From Nostoc sp. FACHB-973 (GTDB lineage Bacteria; Cyanobacteriota; Cyanobacteriia; Cyanobacteriales; Nostocaceae): a stretch of 42,125 bases of DNA. Location: contig NZ_JACJSJ010000074.1 in the NCBI RefSeq assembly GCF_014698115.1, forward strand, positions 1-42,125, read 5' to 3'. The notes below the pieces were generated by a model. That model saw nothing but the letters and a program-made list of their open reading frames with translations, was not told the origin of the DNA and searched no databases. The position numbers were made by a program, and so were the translations under genes. How positions within the stretch are numbered: position 1 is the stretch's first letter; every line of letters starts with the position of its first letter. Of the stretch, positions 32,267 through 42,125 are shown piece after piece.

Positions 32267-35200
32267 GCGAAAATTCAGTGAACACAGACCGTCAGTCTTT
32301 AATGAAGAAGGCACTCCTGGAACTCAAGGAGATGAAATCTCAGCTAGCAGCTGTGGAAAAGGCCAAAAAAGAACCAATTGCGATCGTCGGCATGGGTTGC
32401 CGATTTCCGGGAGATGCTAACAACCCAGAAGCATTCTGGCAACTACTGTGCGATGGAGTAGATGCAGTTACCGAAGTACCAGCTAATCGCTGGGATATTA
32501 ATGCTTTGTATGACCCAAATCCCGATACTCCCGGAAAAATGTACACTCGCTACGGTGGGTTTTTACGTCAGTTAGAAGAATTTGACGCTCAGTTTTTCGG
32601 TATTTCCCCCAAAGAAGCGGTTAGCCTCGACCCTCAGCAACGTCTGCTATTGGAGGTCACTTGGGAAGCACTAGAAAATGCCAGCATCAAACCTGCTCAA
32701 TTGCTTGGCACTCAAACCGGGGTGTTCATTGGCATCACTGGTAATGATTATTTACAACGTTTGTTGACTAGATCTGCAACAGAGATTGATGCTTACCAAG
32801 GTACAGGCAATACTCATAGTGTGGCGGCAGGTCGCTTGTCTTATATTTTGGGTCTAACTGGGCCTAGCTTGGCAGTGGATACTGCTTGCTCCTCCTCTTT
32901 AGTAGCAGTTCATTTAGCTTGTCAAAGTCTGCGTCATCAAGAGTCTGATTTAGCGATCGCTGGCGGCGTCAACTTGCTGCTTTCTAGTGAAGTTAGTATT
33001 AATTTATCGAAAGCCAGGATGCTTTCATCAGATGGTCGTTGCAAAACTTTTGATGCAAAAGCCGATGGCTATGTTCGTAGTGAGGGCTGCGGTGTAATTA
33101 TCCTCAAGCGCCTCTGTGATGCCATCAAAGACAAAGATCAGATACTAGCCTTGATTCGCGGCTCGGCTGTTAACCAAGATGGTCGTAGCAGTGGTTTGAC
33201 AGTACCCAATGGGCCAGCACAGCAAGCAGTAATTCGCCAAGCTTTGGAAAATGGTGGCGTAGAACCGACTGAAGTTAGCTATCTAGAAGCTCATGGTACA
33301 GGTACTTCCCTGGGAGATCCAATTGAAGTGGGAGCTTTGGAAGCGGTGTTTGGCAAGAATCGCCCCAAAGACCAACCCCTAACTATTGGTTCGTTAAAAA
33401 CCAATATTGGCCATTTAGAATCCGCCGCCGGAATTGCCGGGATCATCAAGGTAGTGTTGCAAATGCAACACCAGGAAATTGCCCCGCATTTGCACTTTCA
33501 AGATCCCAGTCCCCATATTAACTGGGAGAATTTGCCCCTAATAGTGCCGACTCAAAAAACTGACTGGCAAACAGCAGAAAATTCCCGTTTGGCGGGAGTT
33601 AGTTCTTTCGGCTTTAGCGGTACTAATGCCCATGTGGTGTTAGCACAAGCCCCAACACTTGAGCCTCTTTGCCCAGCAGTGGAACGTCCTTTACATCTGC
33701 TCACCCTATCGGCAAAAACACCATCAGCTTTAGAGGAGTTAGCTTTTGCCTATCAAAACTACATTCAAACTCATGCTGATGTGTCCATTGCAGATATATG
33801 CTATACGGCGAACATCGGCAGAGAGCATTTTAACCACCGCCTAGCTATTGTCACTGGCTCTAGAGAGCAGTTGGTCGCTCAACTCGCTGTTTTGACATTT
33901 GCCCATAGCGATCGCTCAGGTAAAAAACCCCTGAAGATAGCTTTCTTGTTCACAGGACAAGGGTCGCAATACATAAATATGGGAAGGCTACTCTATGAAA
34001 CTCAACCGATCTTCCGCCAAACTCTAGAACAGTGCGATGAAATTTTACGCCCCTATCTAGAGCCTTCTTTATTAGAGGTACTTTATCCTACCCAGTTAAA
34101 CGAGCAGGTTTCATCTCTACTAAATCAAACAGCTTATACCCAACCAGCCTTGTTTGCCTTTGAATATGCCCTCTATCAACTATGGAAATCCTGGGGTATT
34201 CAGCCAGATGTAGTGATGGGGCATAGCGTGGGAGAATATGTGGCGGCAACTGTCGCCGGAGTTTTTAGCCTAGAAGATGGTCTGAAACTCATCGCCCAAC
34301 GAGGACAATTAATGCAGCAGTTACCCGATGGAGGTGAGATGGTTTCCCTGATTGCTTCAGAAGAGCAAGTGCGGGAGATATTAGCACCATTTGGCAACAC
34401 AGTTTCCATCGCTGCGATCAATAGTTCCGAAAGTGTGGTGATTTCTGGAGTCAGTGAAGATATTACTACTTTATGTCAAAAGTTAGAAGCACAGGGCGTA
34501 AAAACAAAGCGATTGCAGGTATCTCACGCCTTCCATTCTCCCTTGATGATCCCGATGTTGCAGGAATTTGAGCAAGTAGCCAATCATGTTACCTACAATC
34601 AACCCCAGATTCCATTAATCTCCAATGTCACTGGACAACTGGCTGATGAGAACATCGCCACAGGGCAATACTGGGTGAATCATGTACTACAAACAGTGCA
34701 GTTTGCTACTAGTATGCAGACGTTGCATCAGCAAGATTATGAAGTCTTTTTAGAGATTGGGCCTAAGCCAATTTTATTGGGTATGGGGCGTGAATGCTTG
34801 CCAGATAGCGAGGATCTATGGTTGCCTTCTCTGCGTCCGGGAGTGGCAGAATGGGAACAACTACTTTCTAGTTTGGGCGAGTTATATCTAGCCGGAGTCC
34901 AGGTAGATTGGTCAGGGTTTGAGGGCGACTATCCCCACCAGAAAGTTGCATTACCCAACTATCCGTTCCAAAGACAGCGATATTGGATTGAAAATCCACC
35001 GTCTCGCCATGAACAACCAGAGTCTTTATCTGAAGAAAATATTCAGACTCCCATTGTTAACTTGCTTAACCAGGGAAATACTCAAGAGTTAGTTCAGCTA
35101 GTCCAGAAAGCTCTTAATTTTTCACCTGAACAGATAAAATTACTACCCGAAATATTGGCAGTCTTAGTCAGGGAACACAAGCAACACCTGATACCAGACA

Positions 35201-38200
35201 ACATCCAAGACCTGTGCTACGAACTAGTATGGCGAAATGAAGGTAAGATACAGCAGCAGTTACTTGGAGATTATATACCTGCTCCTTCAGAAATTAGCGA
35301 TCGCCTTCAACCTCAAACAAAACAGTTGATGTCGCAGCATCATCAATTAAATGCCCAAGTATTAGTTCAACTGGAAGCTTTAAGTATTGCCTACGCGATC
35401 GCAGCATTCCATGAAATGGGATGGAACTTTCACAAAGGACAACGCTTTAGTCTGACAGAAATAGTACAGCAATTGGGAGTTGTGGACCAACATTCACAGC
35501 TGATGCATCGTCTGTTAGAAATGCTTGTGGAAGTGGAAATCCTAGAATACCTCGGCGAACAGTGGCAGATAGTAGCAGTACCTAAAATACACCATCCTCA
35601 GTCACAGATCAGTGACCTTTTATCTCAATACCCAAATGCCGTAGCCGAGCTGACCATCTTGCAAAGATGTGGGTCAAATTTAGCACAAGTACTGCGCGGA
35701 GAATGTAACCCAGTGGAATTGCTATTTCCTGAAGGCGACTTAACCACCGCAACCCAGCTATATCAGGATGCACCAGAGGCAAAACTGATGAACACCCTGA
35801 TGCAACAGGCTGTTTTATCAGTAGTAGAAAATTTGCCATCAGGACGTAAGTTGCGAGTATTAGAAATTGGTGGAGGAACCGGGGGAACTACCTCTTATCT
35901 ACTCCCATTCTTCAATGAAAAGCAAACAGAATATATCTTTACTGACTTATCTCCATTTTTCCTGGCTCAGGCACAACAAAAGTTTCAAGACTTCTCCTTT
36001 GTCAAATACCAATTATTAGACATCGAGCAAGCAGCCCAGTCTCAAGGATTTGCAGAAGATCAGTATGACTTGATTGTGGCATCTAACGTGTTGCACGCTA
36101 CTAAAGATATGCGCGTAACCTTGCAGCACGTACACCAATTATTAGCTCCTGAAGGGATGTTATTGCTACTAGAAGCGACTCATAAATCACGCTGGTTGGA
36201 TTTAATTTTTGGATTAACAGATGGGTGGTGGAGGTTTACTGATTTTGACTTGCGACCCAACCATCCATTGCTGACAACTAATAGTTGGCAGAAATTATTG
36301 TATGATAGTGACTTTCAAGATGTAGCAACAATTGTTCCTAGTTATCAAGAAACAATATCTCAACAAGCGTTGATTCTGGCTCAAGCAGTCAAACCGAAGG
36401 AAAGCAAAACAGAATCAGAAAATTGGCTAATTTTTGCTGATCGTCAAGGTATTGGTCAAGAGTTAAGTCTATTATTGCGATCGCAACAAAAAGCTTGTAC
36501 TTTGGTCTTCTCTGGTAATGAGTATAAACAGATATCAGATCAAGAATTCACGATTAACCCTGGCTTACCAGAAGACTTTCAGCGACTATTACTATTCATG
36601 GAAGCACTTGTGCGGGGGAGCAAATCTTTAACCAATCCTCAACTGCATGGAGTGGTTTATTTGTGGAGTTTAGATACAGTTGAGGCCAAGTCCCTCACCG
36701 TAACAGATTTAGAAGTTGCTTCCCAAACAGGATGTGGTGGCGTATTATCCCTCATCCAGTCTTTAATTAATCAAGGATTTTCCCATCCTCCTCGCCTCTG
36801 GCTAGTGACCAAAGGAGCGCAACGAGTGGGTGTAGAATCGTCCCTTGGCGGGGTAGCCCAATCGTCTGTATGGGGATTAGGAAAAGTAATTACAGATGAG
36901 CATCCAGAATTTAACTGTACTCTGGTAGATTTAGACGTGAAAGAAAATCACAATGCTCAGAGTCTGTTTGCAGAAATTTCTTCCCACAAGTCAACTAGTA
37001 GTGAAACTGACATAGCTTTTCGGAATGGACAACGGTATGTTAGCCGATTAGTACGCAGCAAGAAAATTGTTAAACAATCTCTGCCCCTCAAAGCCGATGC
37101 TACCTACCTAATTACAGGTGGTCTGGGTGAGATTGGTTTGTTGGTAGCGCAATGGCTGGTAGAGCATGGGGCAAAATACTTAGTTTTGGCAGGGCGTAGC
37201 AGTCCTAATGAAGCAGCTAAAGTCACCCTGAGACGACTAAAAGAAGCTGGAAGTCAAGTTATTGTCTTGCAAACTGATGTATCTTTAGAAAAAGATGTCA
37301 CTTCTTTACTAACGCAAATTAAAACATCGATGCCAGAATTGAGGGGTATTATTCATACTGCGGGTGTCTTTGAAGATCGACTACTGGTAGACCATCAATG
37401 GCAACTATTTGCCAAAGTTTTTGCACCGAAGGTAAGCGGAGCCTGGAATTTACATATCCAAACCCAAGACCTACCTTTGGACTTCTTCGTGCTTTTTTCC
37501 TCAGTTGCGTCCATGCTCGGATCTGCGGGTTTAGCAAATTATGCTGCTGCTAATGCCTTTTTAGATGCTCTGGCTCATTATCGAAGATTGCTAGGTTTGC
37601 CAGGGTTAAGTATTAACTGGGGACCCTGGTCGATGGTGGGAATGGCGAGGGATCTTGGGATTAAGGCGGAAGTAAAATGGGCAACCAAAGGAATAAAGCC
37701 GATGGAACCACACCAGGCATTAAGCATCCTAGAAAATTTACTACCCCAAGATGCGGCTCAGGTAGGGGTGACGCAGCTTAACTGGTCAAAGTTTTTGCAG
37801 CAATTCTCCGGCTCATCTTATCCGAGTTTCGTTTCGGAAATAGCTCAACAGGTACAGGAGCTTCCGACTCCACAAGAGCAACAAAAAGTCAAGCTCCCAC
37901 CACTTTTAGATCAAATCAAAGCCAATTCCCAAGAGCAAAACCAATCACTTTTGATTACTTATCTGAGAGAGCAGATTGCCAAAGCGTTAGGAACAACTAC
38001 ATCTGCACTCAATATTATCCAGCCCCTTAACCAAATGGGACTTGACTCCCTCATGGTTGTCGAACTGAAAAATCGCCTCAGAACAGAGTTGGAAATAAAT
38101 ATCCCCATCACCAAATTTTTGGATGGTGTGAGTGTTGTTGATTTAACAAAATTTGTCAGCGAACAACTTTTTGAGGTTAATTCTATCTCCAAAGCACCCC

Positions 38201-38253
38201 TTGCAACCACAACTGCATCAAATCAAAACAATTGGATTGAAGGAGAATTATGA
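32263..38253 (+). CDS. Type I polyketide synthase: KS-AT-cMT-KR-ACP
   Basis: This 1996-residue single module starts with a coiled N-terminal docking helix (about 8-34). Domains are KS (about 38-460, Cys209 in DTACSSS, EAHGTGTSLGDP, NIGHLESAAG), AT (about 558-920, Ser655 in GHSVG, HAFH for malonyl-CoA), C-methyltransferase (about 1050-1370, SAM motif VLEIGGGTGGTTSYL), KR (structural half from about 1390, GGLGEIG near 1618, Tyr1760 in NYAAANAF) and ACP (Ser1929 in MGLDSL). No DH or ER is seen, so it should install an alpha-methyl-beta-hydroxy extension. The KR has FED in place of the LDD motif. The C-terminus NQNNWIEGEL is an acidic tail suited to TubC-type docking on the next protein. It overlaps both neighbours by ATGA. 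Confidence 0.94.
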   Translation: MSENSVNTDRQSLMKKALLELKEMKSQLAAVEKAKKEPIAIVGMGCRFPGDANNPEAFWQLLCDGVDAVTEVPANRWDINALYDPNPDTPGKMYTRYGGFLRQLEEFDAQFFGISPKEAVSLDPQQRLLLEVTWEALENASIKPAQLLGTQTGVFIGITGNDYLQRLLTRSATEIDAYQGTGNTHSVAAGRLSYILGLTGPSLAVDTACSSSLVAVHLACQSLRHQESDLAIAGGVNLLLSSEVSINLSKARMLSSDGRCKTFDAKADGYVRSEGCGVIILKRLCDAIKDKDQILALIRGSAVNQDGRSSGLTVPNGPAQQAVIRQALENGGVEPTEVSYLEAHGTGTSLGDPIEVGALEAVFGKNRPKDQPLTIGSLKTNIGHLESAAGIAGIIKVVLQMQHQEIAPHLHFQDPSPHINWENLPLIVPTQKTDWQTAENSRLAGVSSFGFSGTNAHVVLAQAPTLEPLCPAVERPLHLLTLSAKTPSALEELAFAYQNYIQTHADVSIADICYTANIGREHFNHRLAIVTGSREQLVAQLAVLTFAHSDRSGKKPLKIAFLFTGQGSQYINMGRLLYETQPIFRQTLEQCDEILRPYLEPSLLEVLYPTQLNEQVSSLLNQTAYTQPALFAFEYALYQLWKSWGIQPDVVMGHSVGEYVAATVAGVFSLEDGLKLIAQRGQLMQQLPDGGEMVSLIASEEQVREILAPFGNTVSIAAINSSESVVISGVSEDITTLCQKLEAQGVKTKRLQVSHAFHSPLMIPMLQEFEQVANHVTYNQPQIPLISNVTGQLADENIATGQYWVNHVLQTVQFATSMQTLHQQDYEVFLEIGPKPILLGMGRECLPDSEDLWLPSLRPGVAEWEQLLSSLGELYLAGVQVDWSGFEGDYPHQKVALPNYPFQRQRYWIENPPSRHEQPESLSEENIQTPIVNLLNQGNTQELVQLVQKALNFSPEQIKLLPEILAVLVREHKQHLIPDNIQDLCYELVWRNEGKIQQQLLGDYIPAPSEISDRLQPQTKQLMSQHHQLNAQVLVQLEALSIAYAIAAFHEMGWNFHKGQRFSLTEIVQQLGVVDQHSQLMHRLLEMLVEVEILEYLGEQWQIVAVPKIHHPQSQISDLLSQYPNAVAELTILQRCGSNLAQVLRGECNPVELLFPEGDLTTATQLYQDAPEAKLMNTLMQQAVLSVVENLPSGRKLRVLEIGGGTGGTTSYLLPFFNEKQTEYIFTDLSPFFLAQAQQKFQDFSFVKYQLLDIEQAAQSQGFAEDQYDLIVASNVLHATKDMRVTLQHVHQLLAPEGMLLLLEATHKSRWLDLIFGLTDGWWRFTDFDLRPNHPLLTTNSWQKLLYDSDFQDVATIVPSYQETISQQALILAQAVKPKESKTESENWLIFADRQGIGQELSLLLRSQQKACTLVFSGNEYKQISDQEFTINPGLPEDFQRLLLFMEALVRGSKSLTNPQLHGVVYLWSLDTVEAKSLTVTDLEVASQTGCGGVLSLIQSLINQGFSHPPRLWLVTKGAQRVGVESSLGGVAQSSVWGLGKVITDEHPEFNCTLVDLDVKENHNAQSLFAEISSHKSTSSETDIAFRNGQRYVSRLVRSKKIVKQSLPLKADATYLITGGLGEIGLLVAQWLVEHGAKYLVLAGRSSPNEAAKVTLRRLKEAGSQVIVLQTDVSLEKDVTSLLTQIKTSMPELRGIIHTAGVFEDRLLVDHQWQLFAKVFAPKVSGAWNLHIQTQDLPLDFFVLFSSVASMLGSAGLANYAAANAFLDALAHYRRLLGLPGLSINWGPWSMVGMARDLGIKAEVKWATKGIKPMEPHQALSILENLLPQDAAQVGVTQLNWSKFLQQFSGSSYPSFVSEIAQQVQELPTPQEQQKVKLPPLLDQIKANSQEQNQSLLITYLREQIAKALGTTTSALNIIQPLNQMGLDSLMVVELKNRLRTELEINIPITKFLDGVSVVDLTKFVSEQLFEVNSISKAPLATTTASNQNNWIEGEL

Positions 38254-41200
38254 ATTTAACAGAGCTTTTAGAAAATCTTTCAGCAAAGAATGTTGAACTG
38301 TGGGTTGATGGAGACAAACTACGCTACCGATCGCCTGAAAACGCACTAACCCCTGAGTTATTGGGGGAAATTAAGCAATACAAGCCAGAAATTATCCGAA
38401 TTTTATCCCAGGGTACTGATCGTGCTCCAACTTATCCCCTCTCCCACGGTCAACAGGCACTCTGGTTTTTGTATCAATTAGCACCTAGTAGTGCCGCTTA
38501 CAACGCCACTTATGCAGCAAGATTAGTCACAAATTTAGATATTCCAGCCCTGAAGCAGGCAGCACAGACCCTAGTTGAAAGGCATCCAGTTTTAAGGACT
38601 ACCTTTGCAAACATTGATGGCGAACTTGTGCAAACAGTTCACGAAAACCAGCAAATTGACTTTAGCATCCAAGAAGCTTTCGATCTTGACCAAGAGGACG
38701 TAAATAACTGGCTCTCAGAAACAAGCGATCGCCCTTTCGACTTAGAACAGGGGCCGATGTTGCGCTTTAGTTTGTTAATTAACCACACTACAACCGGTAT
38801 ATTAGCAACAAAAGAACAGATTCTCTTAATAACGGCTCACCATATAGTAGGGGATTTCTGGTCTTTAGAAATCATGATCAGTGAACTGAGACTCTTGTAT
38901 AAAGCAATTACCACAGGTGTAGCAGCCCAACTGCCAGTACAAAACAACCAATATCGAGATTACGTCAACTGGTCAAAGCAAATGCTCTCTAGTTCAGAAG
39001 GTGAGCGTTTGTGGACTTACTGGCAGCAACAACTCTCTGGTGAGTTGCCAGTGTTAAATTTGCCGACTGATCGACCAAGACCTCAGAGCCAAACCTATAA
39101 TGGTGCTTCCCGCTTTTTTACTCTTGAAGAAAAACTTCTCCAAAAGCTCACAGAATTGGCGAAGAGAGAGGGCGCGTCTCTTTACACACTTTTATTAACA
39201 GCATTACAAATATTATTACTACGTTATACCAATCAAGAAGATATTTTAATTGGCTCTCCAATGGTGAATCGGAGCCGTTCAGAATTTGAAAAGATAGTTG
39301 GTTATTTTACTAATTCTGTGGTTTTGCGAGCAGACCTTTCAGGAAATCCGACCTTTCAAGAGTTGCTTGGGCGATCGCGTTCTTGTGTGTTAAATGCCCT
39401 AGACCATCAAGAGTATCCCTTTTCCCTGCTGGTCGAGCGGCTGCAACCCGTCCGCGATCCCAGCTTTTCACCACTCTATCAAGTAGCGTTGGCCTGGGAT
39501 CGATCTCATCAGAGTGACCAAGAAGTGTCACTTATGGATAGTGATGAGTTGATTGTGGAATCGATGATTCCAGGGGCTAAAGGGGCTGCGTTTGATTTAA
39601 CTTTAACCATTCTTGAAGTCCCAGGATCTCTCAAAGGGACATGGAATTACAACACTGACTTGTTTGATGGCAGCACGATTGAGCGGATGACTGGTCATTT
39701 TGTGACAATACTTGAGGCAATTGTGGCGAATCCCAGCGAGCGAATTTCCCAATTGCCCCTGCTGACAGAAGTTGAGCAACATCAACTGTTGGTTGAGTGG
39801 AATGATACACACGTAGACTATCCTCAAGATTTGTGTATCCATCAGTTATTTGAGTCGCAGTGTTTGATTACCCCAGATGCAGTGGCAGTGGTATTTGAAA
39901 ATCAACAACTCACATACCACCAGTTGAATAGTCGTGCTAACCAATTGGCGCATTACTTACGCTCATTGGGAGTAGGAGCGGATGTGCTGGTAGGTATTTG
40001 TGTGGAGCGTTCTTTGGAAATGGTAGTAGGACTACTGGGAATTCTGAAAGCGGGTGGTGCGTATGTACCACTTGATCCAGAGTATCCGAACGAGCGTTTG
40101 ACTTTCATGTTAGAAGATGCTCAAGTTTCAGTTTTGCTCACCCAACACCGATTAGTAGAGTCTCTGCCTCAACATCAGGCACGTGTCGTCCACTTAGATA
40201 GCGACTGGCTGTTGATCGGTGAGTATAGTCAGGAGAATGCGATCGCTGAAGTACAAGCTAGTAACTTAGCTTATGTGATTTATACCTCTGGCTCTACTGG
40301 TCAACCCAAGGGCGTAACGCTCTCTCACAGTAACCTTTGCAACCATATGTTATGGATGCAAGCAACCTTCCCCCTGACTGAAAAAGACAAAGTACTGCAA
40401 AAAACACCCTTTGGCTTTGATGCCTCAGTTTGGGAATTCTACGCTCCATTATTGGCAGGTGGACAGTTGTTAATGGCTCAACCAGGAGGTCATAATGACA
40501 GTGCTTATCTCTTAAGGTTAATTGCCCAACAGCAGGTAACAACTGTTCAACTTGTCCCATCCTTGCTGCAAATGCTTTTAGAGCAGGGAGGAATCGAAAC
40601 TTGTCACTCCCTCAAACAAGTCTTCTGTGGAGGTGAAGCCTTACCAGTTACTCTCAAAGAAGACTTGTTAAGTAAGCTAAATGTCAACTTGCACAATCTC
40701 TACGGGCCGACAGAAGCTTGTATCGATGCAACTTTCTGGAATTGCAAGCAGCAGATGTATGGGCAATTTGTCCCCATTGGACGCCCAATTGACAACACCC
40801 AGGTTTATATATTAGATCAATATTTACAACCAGTACCCGTAGGTGTAGCAGGAGAACTGCACATAGGTGGTGCGGGATTAGCAAGAGGCTATCTCAACCG
40901 AAGCGAATTGACACAAGAAAAATTCATCCCCAACCCGTTTGACAATTCCAAGTCAAAATTATACAAAACTGGGGACTTAGCCCGTTATCTGCCAGATGGC
41001 AACATAGAATACTTAGGACGAATTGACAACCAAGTAAAAATCCGGGGCTTCCGCATCGAATTGGGCGAAATTGAAGCAGCGCTGAGCCAACACCCAGATG
41101 TGCAAGCATCTTGCGTCATTGCACGCGTTGACATTCCCGGAAATAAACGCCTAGTGGGCTACATCGTACCCAATGCACAGATAACACCAAAAGTCAGTGA

Positions 41201-42125
41201 ACTGCGTAGTTTCCTCAAAGAAAAGCTACCAGACTACATGGTGCCTTCTTTCATAGTCATCCTGGAATCCCTACCGCTAACCCCCAACGGCAAAATAGAC
41301 CGTCGCGCCCTACCAGCACCAGAATTACGCACCGTCAGAGAAACCAGCTACTTAGCACCGCGCAATCCCATTGAAGAAAAATTAGTCGAAATTTGGGCGC
41401 AAGTCCTCAGAGTCGAATCAATTGGCATACATGATAACTTCTTTGAACTGGGTGGAGACTCCATCCTCAGCATTCAAATCATCACCAGAGCCAAGTTAGC
41501 TGGAATTGAACTAACAGTCAAACAACTATTTGCCAATCAAACAATCGCTCAATTAGCCACAGTCGCAGGCACAACAAAAGCACTCTTCATTGAACAAGGA
41601 TTAGTCAGCGGCACATTACCCCTAACGCCCATTCAACACTGGTTTTTTGAGCAGAACCTCCCACAAAAACACCACTTTAATCAATCATTTCTACTAACAG
41701 TACCATCAACTCTGAAGGTGGAAATATTAGAACAAGTATGGCAGGAATTGCTCAAACATCACGATGCTTTGCGCTTGAGATTTAGTCAAACAGACTCTAT
41801 TTGGCAGCAGATTCATGCCGCTCCAACTGATAGCAATATTATCTCGCGTTTCGACTTATCAACAATCCCAGAAAATCAGCTTGAAACTGTAATTGAAAGC
41901 ACAGCCAATGAATTACAAGCGAGTTTAAATCTCTCAGAAAATCTCGTACAAGTGGCATTGTTCTGGTTAGGAATTAACAAAAGAGCGCGATTACTGATTG
42001 TGATTCACCACTTAGTAGTAGACGGTGTTTCCTGGCGGATATTGTTAGAAGATTTGCAAACAGCATACGAGCAACTAAGTCTTGGGCAAGCCATTCAACT
42101 ACCAGCCAAAACCACATCCTTCAAA
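38250..42125 (+). CDS. Nonribosomal peptide synthetase (TubC docking-C-A-PCP-E), 3' end outside window
   Basis: The frame is open for 1292 codons to the window edge. It begins with a TubC_N docking domain (about 1-54, MNLTELLENLSAKNVELWVD). The C domain (about 60-500) has AHHIVGDFWSLEI, with Phe after the Asp of HHxxxDG. The A domain (about 545-1020) shows YTSGSTGQPKG, YGPTEACIDATF, YKTGDLARYLPDG and NGKIDRRAL with the catalytic Lys. Its ten-residue code reads D-A-W-Q-F-G-L-I-D-(K), which I recall as glutamine-like. The PCP has Ser1071 in ELGGDSIL. An epimerisation domain starts at about 1120 (LPLTPIQHWFFEQ) with HHLVVDGVSW near 1253 and is cut by the window end. So the module should add Gln and invert it to D-Gln. 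Confidence 0.93.
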   Translation, partial: MNLTELLENLSAKNVELWVDGDKLRYRSPENALTPELLGEIKQYKPEIIRILSQGTDRAPTYPLSHGQQALWFLYQLAPSSAAYNATYAARLVTNLDIPALKQAAQTLVERHPVLRTTFANIDGELVQTVHENQQIDFSIQEAFDLDQEDVNNWLSETSDRPFDLEQGPMLRFSLLINHTTTGILATKEQILLITAHHIVGDFWSLEIMISELRLLYKAITTGVAAQLPVQNNQYRDYVNWSKQMLSSSEGERLWTYWQQQLSGELPVLNLPTDRPRPQSQTYNGASRFFTLEEKLLQKLTELAKREGASLYTLLLTALQILLLRYTNQEDILIGSPMVNRSRSEFEKIVGYFTNSVVLRADLSGNPTFQELLGRSRSCVLNALDHQEYPFSLLVERLQPVRDPSFSPLYQVALAWDRSHQSDQEVSLMDSDELIVESMIPGAKGAAFDLTLTILEVPGSLKGTWNYNTDLFDGSTIERMTGHFVTILEAIVANPSERISQLPLLTEVEQHQLLVEWNDTHVDYPQDLCIHQLFESQCLITPDAVAVVFENQQLTYHQLNSRANQLAHYLRSLGVGADVLVGICVERSLEMVVGLLGILKAGGAYVPLDPEYPNERLTFMLEDAQVSVLLTQHRLVESLPQHQARVVHLDSDWLLIGEYSQENAIAEVQASNLAYVIYTSGSTGQPKGVTLSHSNLCNHMLWMQATFPLTEKDKVLQKTPFGFDASVWEFYAPLLAGGQLLMAQPGGHNDSAYLLRLIAQQQVTTVQLVPSLLQMLLEQGGIETCHSLKQVFCGGEALPVTLKEDLLSKLNVNLHNLYGPTEACIDATFWNCKQQMYGQFVPIGRPIDNTQVYILDQYLQPVPVGVAGELHIGGAGLARGYLNRSELTQEKFIPNPFDNSKSKLYKTGDLARYLPDGNIEYLGRIDNQVKIRGFRIELGEIEAALSQHPDVQASCVIARVDIPGNKRLVGYIVPNAQITPKVSELRSFLKEKLPDYMVPSFIVILESLPLTPNGKIDRRALPAPELRTVRETSYLAPRNPIEEKLVEIWAQVLRVESIGIHDNFFELGGDSILSIQIITRAKLAGIELTVKQLFANQTIAQLATVAGTTKALFIEQGLVSGTLPLTPIQHWFFEQNLPQKHHFNQSFLLTVPSTLKVEILEQVWQELLKHHDALRLRFSQTDSIWQQIHAAPTDSNIISRFDLSTIPENQLETVIESTANELQASLNLSENLVQVALFWLGINKRARLLIVIHHLVVDGVSWRILLEDLQTAYEQLSLGQAIQLPAKTTSFK

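Noticed and set aside
39310..41109. Minus-strand ORFs inside the NRPS gene
   Set aside because: They are shadows of a long plus-strand frame with a complete set of NRPS motifs.

Overview
The window looks like chromosomal DNA of a filamentous, probably heterocyst-forming cyanobacterium of the Nostoc/Anabaena group. The grounds are frequent GCGATCGC (HIP1) sites, moderate AT richness, short tandem repeats of 7-9 bp between and inside genes, and typical cyanobacterial families (crtE-type prenyl synthase, DevBCA-like exporter, DUF928 protein, PhoD with a Tat signal). Genus and species cannot be fixed from this sequence alone.

Layout. 1-584: 3' part of an exported protein with SPOR-like halves. 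977-3571 (minus): folD, crtE and a DUF212 (divergent PAP2) gene in one direction. 3572-4444: a gene-free stretch with a G-rich repeat, a 15-unit 21-bp tandem array and another repeat. 4445-8238: lipoprotein-like protein, Nudix hydrolase, AI-2E-family permease and a histidine kinase. 8737-10317: PhoD-type phosphatase. 10613-12990: a small accessory island with a HicB/HicA pair and an SMC/ABC-type ATPase coupled to a PIN-like protein. 13077-15695: mutS. 15891-20256: parts of a DevBCA-like exporter split over two strands, its ATPase carrying two cyclic-nucleotide-binding domains, with a truncated VapC between. 20582-22881: a PIN-domain remnant, an acetyltransferase and a DUF928 protein ended by a clear terminator. 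22931-24433: repeats, nested MITE-like elements and one small ORF. 24434-42125: a hybrid PKS-PKS-NRPS operon that runs off the window.

The biosynthetic operon is the most interesting part. Three genes overlap by ATGA junctions. The first has the order A-subdomain, KR, pseudo-A-subdomain, KS, AT, DH, KR, ACP. Its front end resembles the back half of an alpha-keto-acid loading module, but the adenylation core and carrier are missing and the KR has lost its catalytic Tyr. The DH lacks its catalytic His. The second gene is KS-AT-cMT-KR-ACP. The third starts TubC docking, C, A (glutamine-like code), PCP, E. If read collinearly, the line adds a beta-hydroxy ketide unit, then an alpha-methyl-beta-hydroxy unit, then D-Gln, to a starter that this window does not explain.

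A second theme is the spread of tandem-repeat hairpin elements. The same repeat class lies in several intergenic regions and also in frame, with no stop codon, inside three otherwise intact proteins (histidine kinase, MutS, PKS acyltransferase). The paralogous acyltransferase in the next gene lacks the insertion and serves as an internal control. A third candidate is the ATPase plus PIN-like pair beside HicBA, whose layout resembles ATPase/nuclease defence pairs.
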